64,000 nucleotides of DNA from NCBI GenBank assembly GCA_036785705.1, contig JAWUZG010000029.1, positions 14,213,501 through 14,277,500 of the forward strand. The letters are read 5' to 3'. Below the pieces are notes generated by a model. That model saw only the letters and a program-made list of their open reading frames with translations. It ran no database searches and had not been told where the DNA came from. The stretch is from Acanthornis magna (Eukaryota; Chordata; Aves; Passeriformes; Acanthizidae). This document shows, piece after piece, positions 1-11,060 of the stretch (the first letter of the stretch is position 1; the number at the start of each line of letters is the position of its first letter). The translations under genes and the position numbers were made by a program.

Positions 1-3000
1 CTGTGTGAAGTGGAATAAACTTACTTTGCAACAAGAAAGTAATCTTATGCACATTAATTGTTAGGGAGATGGAAAGTTCAGATCAAACCCAGCTTGTTGC
101 ACTGCATGATTTGGGAAGTGAAGTTTGACCAGGGTAGGGAGTGAATATGCTTGAAGTAAGGTTAGCCCAGATTGTGACTGCTACACCCTTAGCATCCTGA
201 TGACAGGAAAGGAGGGGTCGTGTAGAGGATGTACTACAGAAAAGATTGAGGGGGGATGATACTGTTGAAAGACTTTTGAATGCCCTAGCAACAGATGATG
301 AGTCTTGAGTTCTGGGTTCCTGAAGTTATCTAATCAGGGAACAGTGTGCTCCGCAAAAGGAAACTTTCAGGCAGAATCCCAGTCATTGATGTCTGGATGC
401 AGCTTTTTCATACAGGATCTGCTTTGTTTAAGAAAATATTACTAGGCCATATATCTGATAAACACTGAGTGTTCAGTGAAGTTACTGTAAGAATTAATTT
501 CAGAGTAGCTGTCATCCAGAAGAAGGCCTGCCAGCCAGCATTGTGTACTTCAAGTCTTAAAATAAGTACCTTCTTCATCATATTTTTTGACTTGTGTAGT
601 GATGTGTTGAAATTTGTGGAATGTTGGGTTTTTTTTTAAGTAAAAGGGGGTTATCCATATTTTACCAGAGGGCAGGTTTTAGCCACAGCTGGCACAGCTG
701 TTGTTTTGTCCATCAGCTTTGCAAGTCACTTTAAGAAACAAAGACACTTCAGTTTGGGGGCAGCCGTTTCATTTTCATGAGCTGACTTACGCAAGTATTT
801 ATTAGCTACCTCTGCCACTTCAGGTGTCACAGTTAGACTCATTCTGTTCTCTTTAAATTGTAAATCTTTAATGCAGATGGAAGTTTCTTGCTCTTAATGA
901 AAAAAACAAAAAAAGAGTCCGGCTTGCTTCTCCTGTGCTTGGTTGGGTCCTTGAAACAGGTCGTTCAGTCCCAACAGTAAAGGGGGTGTCAGAGGTAGCT
1001 ATGATAGCCCTAGGTGTTGGTGAAGCTGGAGGCTACAGAAGGTAAGTCTGCACTCTTAAGAACCGATATATAGGTGTGGTCACCCTCCTTAAGCCAGTTT
1101 GGAAAAGGTGGAGTCCTGCTGTTACAGTGCTATTGTCCTGCCTCCATCTCCAGGCAGGAAGAAGTGGGTGTGTATAACACCCATGACAATGTGTCACTGT
1201 CAGGGACGTTTTAGGTTGGCAGGCTGTACAGCCACTTGCAGGGAAAGATACAAAATCATTTCAGTGAGAGATGGTGGATCTAATGGTTACATTTGCATTT
1301 TCCACCAATGCAGGATGTTTCTGCAGGTGAGACCTTGTTCTTGGTTTTCTAAAAAACAGGTGCCACTGCAGCTGCTGTGGTCTTTGTCTCCTCGGGGGTG
1401 GGTAGTGAGCACAGTAAGCCAGGAACAAGGGTCACAACCTGGTGGATAGTTGGACATGCATGAGCTGAATTGGCCGACTAGTTTTGCTCAAATTCCTTTG
1501 TGTCAGGAAAAACCATGTCTGAAGCAATTTGCCAGGAATGCAATGCCCGGGAATTCAGGCACAGGACAACCAGGAACACCCTGCAGTGAAACATGGTCTC
1601 AGAACTGCTGGGCACCCATACAAGGCACAAGTTTTGCCAGCTGAAACCCCCTGAAATCCAGCTGTTTCAGCAGGGCAGTCCTGCAGGTATGTGACTGTGT
1701 AGCTTCACGGAAGGGTGAGCAAGTGCTGCAACACAGGAGGCATTGTCTGCTTGCAAATAGTGCTTTTAGCTGCTTCAAAGATCAGGTGAAACACTAGTAC
1801 TTGTTAAAGAAACCTAATCCAGCTGACTACTGTTGTGTGATAAATGATCTCCTGTGATCTCTCCCTTCATCAGAAGCTTTAATATTTTCGTGGTACATAA
1901 AGTTGACCTCTAATTAAAATCAACATATTTCCTCCAGGATTCTGTACAGTTTCCTGAGAGCATATAGGCGTGTTTTCGTATACTTTTTTCTAAAATAAAA
2001 AAAAGCTATTGCAAGTCAATGGCATAATTTTATCCATGGTGAGATTGTTCCTATTGTCTGCTGTTGGTCTGAGAAAAGTGGGATTTGTTTTGTTCACTTT
2101 TTCATGCCTGGATAGCACATATTCATAATTCTTAACTTTCAAGTTCATGATGAAATCAGAGTATTTTCAGAATACTGCTGCAGTAACTCCTCTCAGCTTA
2201 GTCAAAAGCCAGTTTAATAGAAAATCATTTTGAACAAGAAACCTTAATCCTTTTTTCCTTTTAAAATTTTTTTTCCCATCCTATTTCTGGGACTCCCACT
2301 AGTCAAAAGGGACTTAGCTTCATTGTTTTATAGTTTTCATTTGGGACGAGATATTTTCATTACTTGTTCTGTAACTGAAATTCCTTTAAATTCCTTCAGG
2401 GAGGTCTGGTTTCCTTGAAAGATAGCAGTTCTGTTTTTTTTTTTTTTTTTTAAGTGTAAAGGAACATGTGAAAGGTCAGATATTAAAGAAACTCTCAAAT
2501 TCCAAGTCAACAAAGAATGAACCAGTAGAAATGTCATGGCTTCAGCTTACACATGCTAATTTTTCTTTGGTAATTTAACAAATCTGCCTTCTCCTTGAAA
2601 GGCCTGTTTTGGACCAGTGATTTTGGTCTTAAATCAAAGGCCTCCCCGAAAGTTCTTTGAAAGAAGAAGCTTTCACTCCTTTTTTTTATCTTTTTTTTTT
2701 TTTTTTTTTTTTTCCTCCAAGAAGAGTACCTGGCACCTGCCAGGTGCATAGGAGTGGGTTTTCATGGGCCTCCTGCAGTCACTTACTTATTTTACACTGA
2801 CTGCAGCCTGGTGCTGATCCAGAGCAGGGTGATTGATGCTCCTGTGAGTGGGAAGACCCCTCAATGTATAGCAGACCTGAAACATCACTGTAACTGAAAG
2901 CAAAAGTGGCAAAGGTGGATGGAGCAGTCAGGAAAGAAGCACAATTTTGAAGCGCTCCCTCTAAACCCCCTTGATAGTAACAAAATTTCAGCATTTGGGT

Positions 3001-3565
3001 TTATAGCAAGGCAGCACATAGCTATTGTGGTGTTACAGGTCTTGTGAGTAGGAGTACAAGGGAAGCACTGGGGACAGATAACACCTGCTTTTTTGGTATA
3101 AAACACTAACTTTTCCAGCCTCAAGTTGGCTACATTAAAGGGCAGCTGTTCTGCTGCATGATGAAGAGGTTCTGGGCCCTTCTTACCCAGCAAAACGTGT
3201 CACTTGCCCACATTTCAACAAGATGTCCAACAAACCTTGGTGGCAGCTGTTGCATAGATTTGTGTATTTTAATTCTTGTGGTGTCCATTTTATAGTTCAC
3301 CCTGAAATGTGAAACACCTGTTGATAGTTTACTGAAATATTTATATTGTTAGCTGGTGTAGTGTGGACACAATTGAAATGTTCAAACATCTGAATCCAAA
3401 CTCTTTGCCAACTGAGATATCTGTCACTGTATATGGAGCAGAAACGAATCTGTGTGGGTACTTTTCTTAACCACGGGAGGCATCTAATCCATCTTTATTC
3501 TGGTACTGTCACTTTATTGTTGAATTTGACACAATCTAATCTTCATTGTATTTTTACTTTTCCAG
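1..3565 (+). other. PDIA4: PDIA4 intron 1, 3' part
   Basis: This stretch precedes the first visible PDIA4 exon and ends in a pyrimidine-rich tract and AG at 3564-3565. It has no CpG island, no signal-peptide ORF and no exon-like conserved coding sequence, so exon 1 (start codon and signal peptide) must lie before the window. It contains a 23-bp T tract at 2691-2713 and short A/T tracts. The small ORFs here have no recognisable family and look like chance. Confidence 0.75.
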
Positions 3566-3746
3566 AATCTGTTACAAAAGAAGCTGACGATGATGCTGAC
3601 GATGATGATGATGATGAAGACGACGACGAAGATGATGACGATTCTGTAGTTAAAGAAGAAAATGGTGTATTAGTCTTGAATGATGCAAACTTTGACACCT
3701 TTACTGCAGACAAGGATACTGTGCTGCTGGAGTTCTATGCACCATG
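3566..3746 (+). CDS. PDIA4: PDIA4 exon 2: acidic tail and start of domain a0
   Basis: The acceptor is a T-rich tract then AG at 3564-3565. The exon takes two bases of a split first codon. It encodes a run of Asp/Glu from GAT/GAC/GAA codons (about 3585-3650), then the conserved [16 protein letters not shown] segment and EFYAP. It ends after two bases of the Trp codon preceding CGHC (donor GT at 3747). The acidic tail is the segment thought to bind calcium weakly in ERp72. Intron 2 (3747-5481) shows no gene or clear repeat. Confidence 0.93.
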
Positions 3747-6700
3747 GTGGGTTTACAGTGGCACCTCCTTGGGTGCAGTATCAGAGGGCTTCTCTGCCAG
3801 GACACTCTCCTAAAAAGTGAACCTGAGTTGCCATTTTAACAATGACAGCAGTAACTTGCCTGCAGGAGATGCAGTGGACTCTGCTGTAGTCCAGGGAGGG
3901 AGATGGTTCTGGTGGTGTGGAGGAACCCTTTTCCTGCCCCTGTACCATGCAATAACCAACAGCCTGCTCTTTCTCTACAGGTGTGGGTCATATGGAGGGA
4001 TCCCATGCCAAGGGAAGCATAAGCCTGGTTCTATCCCTGTTCTATGCCTGTCAGGGAACAGAAGTAATCCCAGTGAGGCCCAGAAAAGTCATGCAGTGTG
4101 GTCTTGCAGCCTGCAATCATACAGTACCAGTGCTGGACCACTGAGAACTTGTGCACTTGCTCATCTAGGTGGAGTAGTGAAGGCTTCCCTAGTAGGGGAA
4201 TTGCTAGAAGGTTTTCCTTTTCAAATTCACCATTCTGTCATTGCCAGAAGGGTGTGGTGTGATTAGGGACATAGCTTGTTTGTATTACTAATTTAAGCAG
4301 TGCCTCATACATCTACCTAATAATGGTAGCTCTGCTGGCATCCCAGGGTACACAGCACCCCTAGTCTGCTCCAGAGAGCTACAATGGACTTACCTGCATA
4401 TAGCCAAGACAAAGGATTTAGACCGGAATGCATCTTCTCTTGCATTCTTACAGACAGGAACATTAGGGGTTATTACTGGGGGAAAACAAGAGTAGAAGAT
4501 ATTTTCAGCAGAGTTGCTGAGGTAGTATCACAGTCAGAACCTCTTTTCCTTTGTGGCTTAGTGATATAAAGATGATGTACTCACTGGTCCTTCCCCAGTC
4601 TTTGAATAGAGGGGGAATATGATCTTGCTTGAGGTGGAATTGCATTTTAACTTGTGCCATTCTTGTCACAGAGAATTCCATCCCTGCTTGGCTGTAGGCA
4701 CTAATTCTGCAGATGTAGTTTGCCTGCATGAAGACTCAACATGAAGTTTAATTTATTTGAGCAGAAGGATGTGTGTCATCATAGACTAAACACCTTTCCT
4801 ATTTTTCTACTCCCCCTCCTGCCATCTCTATCTGCCACACGCTTCTTTTTGTTTTCCTACATTTTCCTGGTTTCATCTTTAACTTGTCAAGCTCTATTTA
4901 GCATTTCTTGTAAGAAAATGTAGCTTTTCTAGCTAGTATTCTCTGTCATGCCTGCAGGAGCCTCTGTTCTTCACAGAGAGTTTTAGTGGGGCCAGAGAGG
5001 GAGCAGATGCTGTGTTACCATAGTGGGTGTGAGATTTCATTAGGCCAGCTTAACTACTGGTTTGTTTTCTCTTTGCTTCAATTTAAGGTGCTAGGGAGAG
5101 AAGGTGAACCTCAATTAGGGAGAAGCTCAAGTTGAATTGCGACCATATTTGTGGGGGCAGGAAGGAAGGAGGAGAATAATACAAGGTTTACAATTTTGTT
5201 GTAAAAGCAATTGTTGAATTTTTTTACAATGGTTTTATAAAACATATGGCAATGCATTCCATGTTGAATGAAAATTTTTAAAAAGAGGTTTTGAGTTGAA
5301 CCAACAGTACATTAGCTACAGTTGCTCTCTGTCTCTCCATGATCTGAACATGTAGGAAGACAAACATCTCTGTGTTGATGATGTGAACATCTGACAGAAG
5401 GCATCCTGGAAATGCAGAGCAGCAGATACCTCTGTGTGTCTGTCATGCGTTTACATACCTACTTGTGTCTTCCTCTGACAGGTGCGGGCACTGCAAGCAG
5501 TTTGCTCCTGAGTATGAAAAGATAGCCAAAACTCTGAAGGAAAATGACCCTCCTATTCCTGTAGCCAAAATAGATGCTACTGCAGCCACTTCACTGTCAA
5601 GTCGTTTTGATGTCAGTGGCTACCCAACCATCAAAATCCTGAAAAAAGGCCAAGCTGTTGACTATGACGGGTCTCGGACGGAAGATGGTAAGCATGAATC
5701 CTTTGCAGTTCTCTGTAAGAAAGCAAAGTAGCATGTGATATTGCTTCCTAATATGCGGCTGTTTTGAAGGACTCTGATCTCAAGTCAGGTTATCTTAAGC
5801 AGAGTAGTATTATGAAGGAATAAATTTTCCCTGTTTTCTCAATAGGCTGTATCCTAGAGGACAATTCTGCAGGTAGTGGGTAGTGCTGTTACTGACAGAA
5901 GGTTCCTAGAAATATGACTTGACTAGAAGAGGAGGCAGTCTTGTGTTTGCTGAAGGATCAGCCAATAAACATTTGATCTGTATATTGACTGTATATAAAC
6001 CCACTTGTATTTTGCTTAATTAATATTCCCAACTGCAGTCAGAGGGGGAAAATCTACCTTTTCTGTCTGTTTTGAGATGGAGTTCAGTGCTGCCAAGTAC
6101 AGATCTGTACTCTTTGTAAGACTCTCTATGGGTTGAAGAGAAGACCTTCTTGGCAATACCAACAAGGAAATAAAGCATAAAGGAGCTTCATTAAGAAAGT
6201 GTTCCCATGTAAGCTTGATGTGTAAGCATTGATCCAAGACCATACTTGCCACTGTGATTTCAAATTCTTGGTATCATCTCTTGCTTTTGACATGTTACTG
6301 TTATGATAAACTGCATACTTGCTAATTGGGTTATTGAACTGTATTTCAGCAATTGTGGCCAAAGTCAAGGAGGTTTCTGACCCCAACTGGACCCCTCCAC
6401 CCGAAGCTACTCTGGTATTGACCCAAGATAATTTTGACGAAGTTGTAAATGCTGCTGACATAATCCTGGTGGAGTTCTATGCTCCATGGTAAGCAAGAAG
6501 GCAGTCACTTGTATTTGTCTAGCACAGATGGCCTGAACACACTTGGTGGACCTGTCTTGTGTTGTTATGACTCTTCACACACCTTTGCCTCGTGCAGGTG
6601 TGTGTAGCTCTGGTGTACCTCAGTTACAATCTGCACCTAGGATCACATGGCAAATCACTTGCAGACCAGACTGGATCTATTTTCTCAGCAAAGGATGGTT

Positions 6701-9700
6701 TGCTGAGAAAATAGGTTTCTCTTGGTAGAAACGGAAGGTTCTCCATATGTACTGATTTAGTAATACACTGCGATATTGAAAATCAAAGAGAATTGGTCCT
6801 TAGTTTATAAATGGCCTCTAAAAACAAAGCTACCTATAGTAGTGTGAGGCCAGGCACAGAGGCCAGCTTCTGGTTGGAGAGACACATTCTCCTATGCTGA
6901 AGTGTCCTTTGTAGATTCAATGATCCCATTTGTGCTTTCTTCATTCTGGAAGACTTTCCCACTTCGGAGGTAGAAGGTACCTGGCAGGCTTAATGGCTTG
7001 TAAAAAGTGCCCTCTGCCTTCCCTGCCTAGGTGTGGACACTGCAAGAGGCTTGCTCCAGAATATGAGAAGGCTGCCCAGGAGCTCAGTAAGCGCACACCT
7101 CCCATCCCTCTGGCTAAAGTCGACGCCACTGCTGAAACTGAGCTTGCAAAGAAGTTTGATGTTACTGGCTACCCAACTCTCAAAATCTTCCGCAAGGGCA
7201 AGCCTTATGACTACAGTGGTCCACGGGAAAAATATGGTACTGTAACTTATGCTTTTTCTTCTTTTCTGAGGGCTTGACCACAAATATTTTGCAGACTTGT
7301 TAATGTCATGGCAGTTGGGAAACCTGAAAAATTGTGCTCTCATACCTACATAGGCCAGCAGTTTAAATTTGTCTCTAGTCTTTATATAACATCTTATGGT
7401 GGTACTATCAGCTCCTTTTACCATAAAGTGAATTAAATACACATGGTAAAGTGGTGGCAGTATGAGTAAGTTGGCAGGTTTTAATTTTACTGGAATGTGC
7501 CATGAGGGCTGGAAAAATATTCATTATTGAGTTTTAATAAGAGGGAGGACTTAAGGCTATTCAAGTAGCACTTTGGCTCATAGGAAGTTCAGGAGACAGT
7601 GGAGGGTCTGGAATTTCAGAAAGGAGCAAGATCAGCTGAAATCCATGGATTGTGTACTTGGTCACCTCTTCCGAAACCAACCTGAATGGGAATATTCAGA
7701 ACTGTAGCTTTAAATCTTGGACTTAGGTCTTGCTGATTAGGTCTTGAAGTCATTGCACAGGAGGAAAGGTGTTCATGGGAAGTGTGGTATTAAGCAATGT
7801 TGAGATGGAATGCCTGAACCTATCAATTCAATAAATGTTCTAAGCAACTTTTTGGGGGCGTGTTTTTCTCACAGGTATTGTTGACTACATGATTGAACAG
7901 GCTGGTCCTCCATCCAAACAGATTCAGGCTACCAAGCAGGTACAAGAATTTCTGAAGGATGGGGATGATGTCATCATCATTGGTGTCTTTAGTGGAGAGA
8001 ATGACAAAACCTATCAGCTCTATCAGGAAGCAGGTAAAGAATATTTTAAAATATTAATGAAACCTATGTTTTGTTGAGATTCTGTCTAGGAGTTTGGGCA
8101 TGGAGAGATCATTTATTTCTCTTAGTTCTGTTGGAGAGGAATAAGAAAGAGAAAGGGTGATCTTCTACTTGTACTCAAAAAATAAACTTACACCTGATTT
8201 TAAGTTGTAACTAAAGGGTCAGCCAGTCACAGAATATACCTCTTCTTGGTATTGTGTCCCTAAAAACATGTGGACTAGAGGGGAGGGAAAATTCTTACCT
8301 GAGGAACAAACCACAATTTCTTGGCTTAAAGCCTAGATATGTTTGCTGTCTGTTACTCTTGTTTCATATCCGGCAGTCCAGAGTCAGTCTTCACCAAACT
8401 CATTTGGGGTGAGAGAAGAATCATAATTGGAGAACGAATCATCATCACTTCTGGGTCAGTTTAGCTAGACCATTCCTGGCAACCTGTCTGCCTGCTTTTG
8501 GGGCTGCTGTCATAGTTGAATTAGGAGCTGATTTGTTTGCTCCAGCATGGCAACATACAGAGCTGTTTCCCAGGCTGCCCCAAAGCAAATAGTTTGGCTA
8601 GTTGGCCTATTTGGGAAGAAGCCCAGAGGTAGGAGATTTGATAAAAGAATAACTCTGTCGCTGTATATGTTTTGGAAGCTGTTCAAGGTGTTTGACTGTG
8701 TAGAATAACTCGTCAAGTGGATGGGTTGTTGAACAGCATTCAAATAGTGCTGCTGGAATTGTATGTATATTCACATGCTTCTCACCCCTGGCTGAGAGCT
8801 GTTGTCCAAGACTGGGTAGTTCTGTGTCACTTTGAGAATAGGAAGAGAGTTGCCTTGCAGTTATAGTCTCAAGATCTCATTTGCAGGCTGTCAGTTCATT
8901 TCTAATGACTTTTCCTTCGCCCTAACCTGAATTTTCTAGCTAACGGTTTGAGAGAAGATTATAAGTTCCATCACACATTCAGCAACGAGATTGCAAAACT
9001 ATTGAAAGCATCTCCAGGAAAACTGGTTGTCATGCAGCCAGAGAAATTTCAGTCAAAGCATGAGCCCAAGATGCACGTTCTGAATCTTAAAGTGAGTAGC
9101 TGGTCCAGAGCTAAAAAGTTTGTGTGTGGATTTAAGGTTCTCTCTCTCTGTATTTATGATGAGTTGGCATTTTCCTATTAGAAGTACTCCCACTAGATAT
9201 TTGAGTCAACCTGTTTGTCCACTGAAACTGTATTGCTTTGTTCAAGAGAACTTTATGAAATTGGTTCAGTTGTTTGGTTTTCAAATAATAATTTGTCCTT
9301 ACAATATTCAGTGCTCAAAGGTTTGAAGAATGTGGTGGCAGCATTGTTTTTATAATGTGCCCTTCCGTCTTTCTCATTCATGGGTGTATCAATACTGCTT
9401 TTCAGTAGTGTGAAATGTCACTTAAATCTGTTTGTTTGAACTTTTTTCATGATTTCTTTAAGCAGGACTCTACAGATGGATCTGAGATTAAAGAGCATGT
9501 GCTAAAACATGCTTTGCCTCTAGTTGGTCATCGCAAGCCTTCCAATGATGCCAAGAGATATGCTAAGCGTCCTCTAGTGGTTGTTTACTATTCTGTGGAC
9601 TTCAGTTTCGACTACCGTGTTGGTAAGTTTGCTGCTATTACCCTTCCTCCACTTTGAGAGGAAGCAGGCACTAAATAACTAGAAATTACCAATCGTGTCT

Positions 9701-10794
9701 TGTTCTGGTTTTTCAGCTACCCAGTACTGGAGAGGCAAAGTCCTGGAAGTGGCCAAAGACTTCCCTGAATACGTGTTTGCTGTTTCTGATGAGGAGGATT
9801 ATTCTTCTGAAATAAAAGACTTGGGCCTCCTTGAGAGTGGGGAGGATGTCAACGTTGCCATTCTGGATGAAGGTGGCAAGAAGTATGCCATGGAGCCAGA
9901 AGAGTTTGACTCTGATGTACTCAGGCAGTTTGTGCTGCAATTTAAGAAAGGTACAGTTTGTAAAATAGGGTTCTCTAGGCTATTTTGTTTACCCTTCCAA
10001 AGTTCTTTCTTGAGGCAATGGCTCCAGTAAACTGAGTGTGTTTTGCAAGCCCAAAACGTTCCTGTGGTTTTAAAGTATGAGCTGATCATACTTTATATGA
10101 ATATTTGGGACTACTATAATAAATCACTGGCTGGTACTTTGTGGATGGACAGCCATAAAAAGAGGAGAAAGGTTCTAGGGAATTGCAAAACAAACCGTTG
10201 CCCATATTTCACGAGGTTATTGGACTGAAAAGTCACCAGCTAGCTAGTCTGTGGTTCATGCTGAGGCAAGTTCATTTGCCAGTCCCTGGCAGGAGAATGT
10301 ACTTCTGCCCTTTCTTAGGGTAGACTGTAAAGGCTGCTCTTACCACATTCTAACAGTGTTGTGTGTTTTGCTTCCCTCTAGGAAAACTGAAGCCAATTGT
10401 GAAGTCCCAGCCAGTGCCAAAAAATAACAAAGGGCCTGTGAAAGTGGTTGTGGGTAAAACTTTTGATACCATAGTGATGGATCCAAAGAATGATGTTCTC
10501 ATAGAGTTCTATGCCCCGTGGTGTGGACACTGCAAGAAACTAGAACCAGTGTATAATGAGCTAGGCAAAAAATACAAGAATGAGAAAAATCTAATTATAG
10601 CCAAGATGGATGCTACTACCAATGACGTGACAAATGACCACTACAAAGTGGAGGGATTCCCCACCATCTACTTTGCTCCGAAGGACAAGAAGAACAACCC
10701 TATTAAATATGAAGGCGAGAGAGATTTAGAGCATTTGAGCAAATTTATAGAGGAGCATGCAACAAAACTCTCCAGAACAAAAGAAGAGCTTTAG
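3566..10794 (+). CDS. PDIA4: Protein disulfide-isomerase A4 (ERp72), exons 2-10; N-terminus outside the window
   Basis: ER-lumenal oxidoreductase that forms, breaks and rearranges disulfides in secretory proteins. Nine exons join in frame (3566-3746, 5482-5687, 6350-6488, 7031-7236, 7875-8033, 8940-9091, 9466-9622, 9717-9950, 10382-10794) into 615 residues plus stop. Human PDIA4 has 645, so about 30 residues, including the signal peptide, are missing at the left edge. Order in the visible protein: acidic Asp/Glu tail (about residues 6-32), thioredoxin domain a0 with CGHC at 62-65, domain a with CGHC at 177-180, the redox-inactive b and b' domains (about 285-480), domain a' with CGHC at 526-529, and KEEL at 612-615, the ERp72-type ER-retention signal. 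Three CGHC sites plus an acidic N-terminus separate it from PDIA1, PDIA3 and PDIA6. All introns are GT-AG with frames preserved, so the gene looks intact. The ER-stress promoter expected for this family would lie before the window. Confidence 0.96.
5482..5687 (+). CDS. PDIA4: PDIA4 exon 3: first CGHC active site (domain a0)
   Basis: The exon opens with the last base of the split Trp codon, then CGHC, followed by [11 protein letters not shown], the cis-proline segment GYPTIKI and DYDGSRTED. It is 206 nt, exactly the length of exon 5, which encodes the matching part of domain a. Donor GT is at 5688. Intron 3 (5688-6349) shows no recognisable feature. Confidence 0.95.
6350..6488 (+). CDS. PDIA4: PDIA4 exon 4: linker and start of domain a
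   Basis: AG acceptor at 6348-6349. It encodes [20 protein letters not shown], then the first strands of domain a up to EFYAP, and ends two bases into the Trp codon (donor GT at 6489), the same break point as exon 2. Intron 4 (6489-7030) holds nothing identifiable. Confidence 0.95.
7031..7236 (+). CDS. PDIA4: PDIA4 exon 5: second CGHC active site (domain a)
   Basis: AG acceptor at 7029-7030. The exon begins with the Trp third base and CGHC, then [17 protein letters not shown], the cis-Pro segment GYPTLKIF and [10 protein letters not shown]. It is 206 nt, phase and position matching exon 3. Donor GT at 7237. Intron 5 (7237-7874) holds nothing identifiable. Confidence 0.95.
7875..8033 (+). CDS. 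PDIA4: PDIA4 exon 6: end of domain a, start of b domain
   Basis: AG at 7873-7874. It encodes [31 protein letters not shown] and YQLYQEA, typical of the b domain, which binds partners and lacks a CXXC. Donor GT at 8034. Intron 6 (8034-8939) is unique-looking sequence with no feature seen. Confidence 0.94.
8940..9091 (+). CDS. PDIA4: PDIA4 exon 7: b domain
   Basis: AG at 8938-8939. It encodes [19 protein letters not shown] and [15 protein letters not shown] and ends on a complete Lys codon (phase 0), with donor GTGAGT at 9092. Intron 7 (9092-9465) shows nothing else. Confidence 0.94.
9466..9622 (+). CDS. PDIA4: PDIA4 exon 8: b' domain, first part
   Basis: Starts after AG at 9464-9465, giving [12 protein letters not shown] and then [20 protein letters not shown] and [15 protein letters not shown] second AG three bases upstream (9461-9462) forms a NAGNAG tandem acceptor. 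The downstream AG gives the length that matches human PDIA4. Donor GT at 9623; intron 8 is only 94 bp. Confidence 0.93.
9717..9950 (+). CDS. PDIA4: PDIA4 exon 9: b' domain, second part
   Basis: AG at 9715-9716. It encodes [39 protein letters not shown] and [19 protein letters not shown]. The b' domain is the main substrate-contact module in the family. Donor GT at 9951. Intron 9 (9951-10381) shows nothing identifiable. Confidence 0.94.
10382..10794 (+). CDS. PDIA4: PDIA4 exon 10: third CGHC domain (a') and KEEL end
   Basis: AG at 10380-10381. It encodes the linker [20 protein letters not shown], the whole a' thioredoxin domain with CGHC, the cis-Pro segment GFPTIYF, and the C-terminus ending KEEL before TAG at 10792-10794. 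Unlike the a0 and a domains, no intron splits the Trp-CGHC site here. Confidence 0.96.
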
Positions 10795-11060
10795 ATAAGA
10801 TAAGGGTGGTGAAGAAAAATTGTTTGTACAATGTAGTTAAAATCAGGTTACTGACAAAACTTTGTGAGAGAAGAATTAAGCGGTTTTGAGCAAAGAGATT
10901 CTTGAGCAGTAAAGCAATTGCAGTATCTTTTTTTTTTTTATATATGGCAGACGAGTTTTTTTCTGGACACTGAACTTAATACTCTAATATGAATGTCTTA
11001 TGTTAGTTACTGTTTTGATCTTTGGAGAAAAATACATCCTTTATTTTTTGTGACTATCTT
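10795..11060 (+). other. PDIA4: Putative PDIA4 3' UTR, end uncertain
   Basis: Follows the TAG stop. No canonical AATAAA occurs until 13691. Variant poly(A) signals are AGTAAA at 10908-10913 and AATACA at 11031-11036; the latter is followed by a T/GT-rich stretch from 11041, so cleavage near 11.06 kb is a guess. The UTR could be longer. Confidence 0.35.
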
